Origin: Haloterrigena gelatinilytica | Lineage (GTDB): Archaea; Halobacteriota; Halobacteria; Halobacteriales; Natrialbaceae | Direction of reading: 5' to 3' | NCBI RefSeq assembly: GCF_013342145.1 | Contig: NZ_JABUQZ010000001.1 | Coordinates: 2,232,001 to 2,296,000, forward strand | DNA length: 64,000 nucleotides | Shown: positions 62,891-64,000 of the stretch, piece by piece | How positions within the stretch are numbered: the first letter of the stretch is position 1 | How the letters are laid out: each line of letters opens with the position of its first letter | Position numbers and translations under genes: made by a program | The notes under the pieces: generated by a model | Told to the model about the DNA's origin: nothing | The model's input: the letters and a program-made list of their open reading frames with translations, nothing else | Databases searched by the model: none

Positions 62891-63214
62891 TTATACGCTA
62901 GACGATTGAACATTGTGACTGCTTAGCGTGTGTAGGAGTTCCTCACACAGGGGGTTAGGATAGTATCGAATCGTTTCACTCCGCGAATCCCACTCGATCA
63001 GCGTGGACTCATCCAATTTCGGCAGGTGAACGTGATGTAGTTCGCTGGACACGGACGCTCCGTCCTGTAACGAATCCAGATGAGCCAGCAATTCGTCGAT
63101 AGTTGCTGTATTATTCGGTTGCCTCTCAAGGAACCGGAGTGTCTGTCGTCTGTGGTGATGACACAGTAACTGGAGCAAGCGGTCACATCTCTCCGCGTGT
63201 GTTTTGCTGGGCAT
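62891..63214 (-). CDS. winged-helix (DUF7344-like) regulator
   Basis: A 107-aa protein. CDRLLQLLCHHHRRQTLRFL, then NTATIDELLAHLDSLQDG and SSELHHVHLPKLDESTLIEW form the wHTH, with HVHLPKL in place of the HVPKL signature. The C-terminal helix contains NPLCEELLHTL. Probably a DNA-binding regulator. No partner gene overlaps it. Confidence 0.72.
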   Translation of the reverse strand: MPSKTHAERCDRLLQLLCHHHRRQTLRFLERQPNNTATIDELLAHLDSLQDGASVSSELHHVHLPKLDESTLIEWDSRSETIRYYPNPLCEELLHTLSSHNVQSSSV

Positions 63215-63345
63215 TGAAATTCGACCCTTATTCCCTAAAATACGCAGTCACGGATAAGTGTAACTCACATATCAACCTATGAATTGTGAATTTTGCACTC
63301 TCACCCATCAATTTTGTAATTTTCGGTTGCGGGGTGTGATGTTCG

Positions 63346-63873
63346 TTAGTGTGTTTCGTCGGGCTGGAAGTGCCCCCAGGGTTGACTATAGCTTGCGGTG
63401 ATTATTTCGGAACTGTGGATGGTGAGTCCGTACTCGTTCAATTCTTTCGTGAGTCGGATGAGGTCAGTCGTGGATGTCGAAACCGTTTCGATATAGAGAT
63501 TGTGTTCGTTGGTGATCATTTCGGTGACCTGAACGACACCGGTTACGGAGAGAACATTTCTGCTGACGCTCGATCGCTCCTCCGGATCACTCGTACAGAC
63601 GAAAAAGAGCCGGAGGGGAAAGCCGGCTTTTTCGTAGTTGAGTTTGGGTTCGTAGCCTTCGATAACGCCTGCGTCCTCCATGTTATCGATCCGGTTGCGG
63701 ACGGTACTGGGTGAGACGTCCACTTCCTCCGAGATTTCGGTGATCGTCGCATTACGGGCATCGCGTTGAAGCGCAAATAGGACGCCTTCATCGATGGTGT
63801 CGATCTCAAACGGCTCGTCGTTCTCCACGTCTAGATCCGACTCTGCCAGGGAGGAGTCCTCTTCATTAGCCAT
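63346..63873 (-). CDS. Lrp/AsnC-family transcriptional regulator
   Basis: A 175-aa regulator. After an acidic 30-aa N-terminus, IDEGVLFALQRDARNATITE and VDVSPSTVRNRIDNMEDAGV form the winged helix, and PKLNYEKAGFPLRLFFVCTS starts the sensing half. The start at 63873 (MANEEDSSLAES) has a typical acidic haloarchaeal N-terminus. Its layout is like 33298-33774. Target genes unknown. Confidence 0.85.
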   Translation of the reverse strand: MANEEDSSLAESDLDVENDEPFEIDTIDEGVLFALQRDARNATITEISEEVDVSPSTVRNRIDNMEDAGVIEGYEPKLNYEKAGFPLRLFFVCTSDPEERSSVSRNVLSVTGVVQVTEMITNEHNLYIETVSTSTTDLIRLTKELNEYGLTIHSSEIITASYSQPWGHFQPDETH

Positions 63874-64000
63874 AGTGTAGCTACCATGGCTGGACGAAAG
63901 AAGATTGACCCCAAAGACGTGTATTGTTCGTCGCCGTCATTCTCTTACGTACCATCGGCTTCCTGCGGGAAAGGGCTACGACTGATCTAACCGTATTCAT

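Overview
The window is haloarchaeal chromosomal DNA (class Halobacteria; a member of Natrialbaceae is my guess, not shown). The evidence is the high GC content, very acidic proteins rich in Asp and Glu, short or absent leaders with TATA boxes 25-35 nt before start codons, archaeal genes (flap endonuclease, archaeal-type mevalonate decarboxylase, isoprenyl diphosphate synthase, HalOD1 domains, MEDS-GAF histidine kinases), and tightly overlapping ATGA gene junctions.

Region 1 (1-49.4 kb) is dense, GC-rich core genome. It holds a left-truncated aminotransferase with ribH, a soluble chemotaxis transducer, purK-purE, and a long nuo operon (nuoA, B, CD, H, I, J1, J2, K, L, M, N; 5.76-16.25 kb) without NuoE/F/G. 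A DHH phosphoesterase and a CBS-ParB-like protein follow. Next are a methylmalonyl-CoA mutase large subunit whose active-site segment is frame-scrambled, acetyl-CoA synthetase, and a set of small membrane proteins. Then come an isoprenyl diphosphate synthase, an M28 peptidase, a NAD-kinase-like protein, endonuclease III, phosphomevalonate decarboxylase, an Lrp regulator, a HalOD1 protein, two oxidoreductases and fen. The fen gene lies between two large paralogous MEDS-GAF histidine kinases. The region ends with small sensory regulators (wHTH, DICT) and a radical SAM protein.

Region 2 (49.4-57.4 kb) starts at a sharp change to AT-rich, gene-poor DNA. It carries a catabolic module: IclR regulator, a 34-residue zinc-finger-like microprotein, Glu/Leu-type dehydrogenase, arginase-family hydrolase, class III aminotransferase and an NhaC-family permease. 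Together these could import arginine or ornithine, hydrolyse arginine, transaminate ornithine and recycle glutamate. Three near-identical palindromes of the form TTTG-N7-CAAA lie in the intergenic regions before the dehydrogenase and the permease. They are good candidate operators for the IclR protein.

Region 3 (57.4-64.0 kb) begins with 2 kb of AT-rich DNA with no convincing gene. It contains a 43-bp 3' half of a tRNA-Gly(UCC) and a second shorter fragment of the same tRNA end, which look like integration scars. After that comes a run of small regulators typical of haloarchaeal accessory DNA: winged-helix proteins, HalOD1, a zinc ribbon, a DUF7511-like protein, a bacterio-opsin-activator-type HTH and an Lrp/AsnC protein. 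A dispersed ~32-bp repeat occurs three times between them. No rRNA, intact tRNA, CRISPR array, transposase or integrase gene was found.
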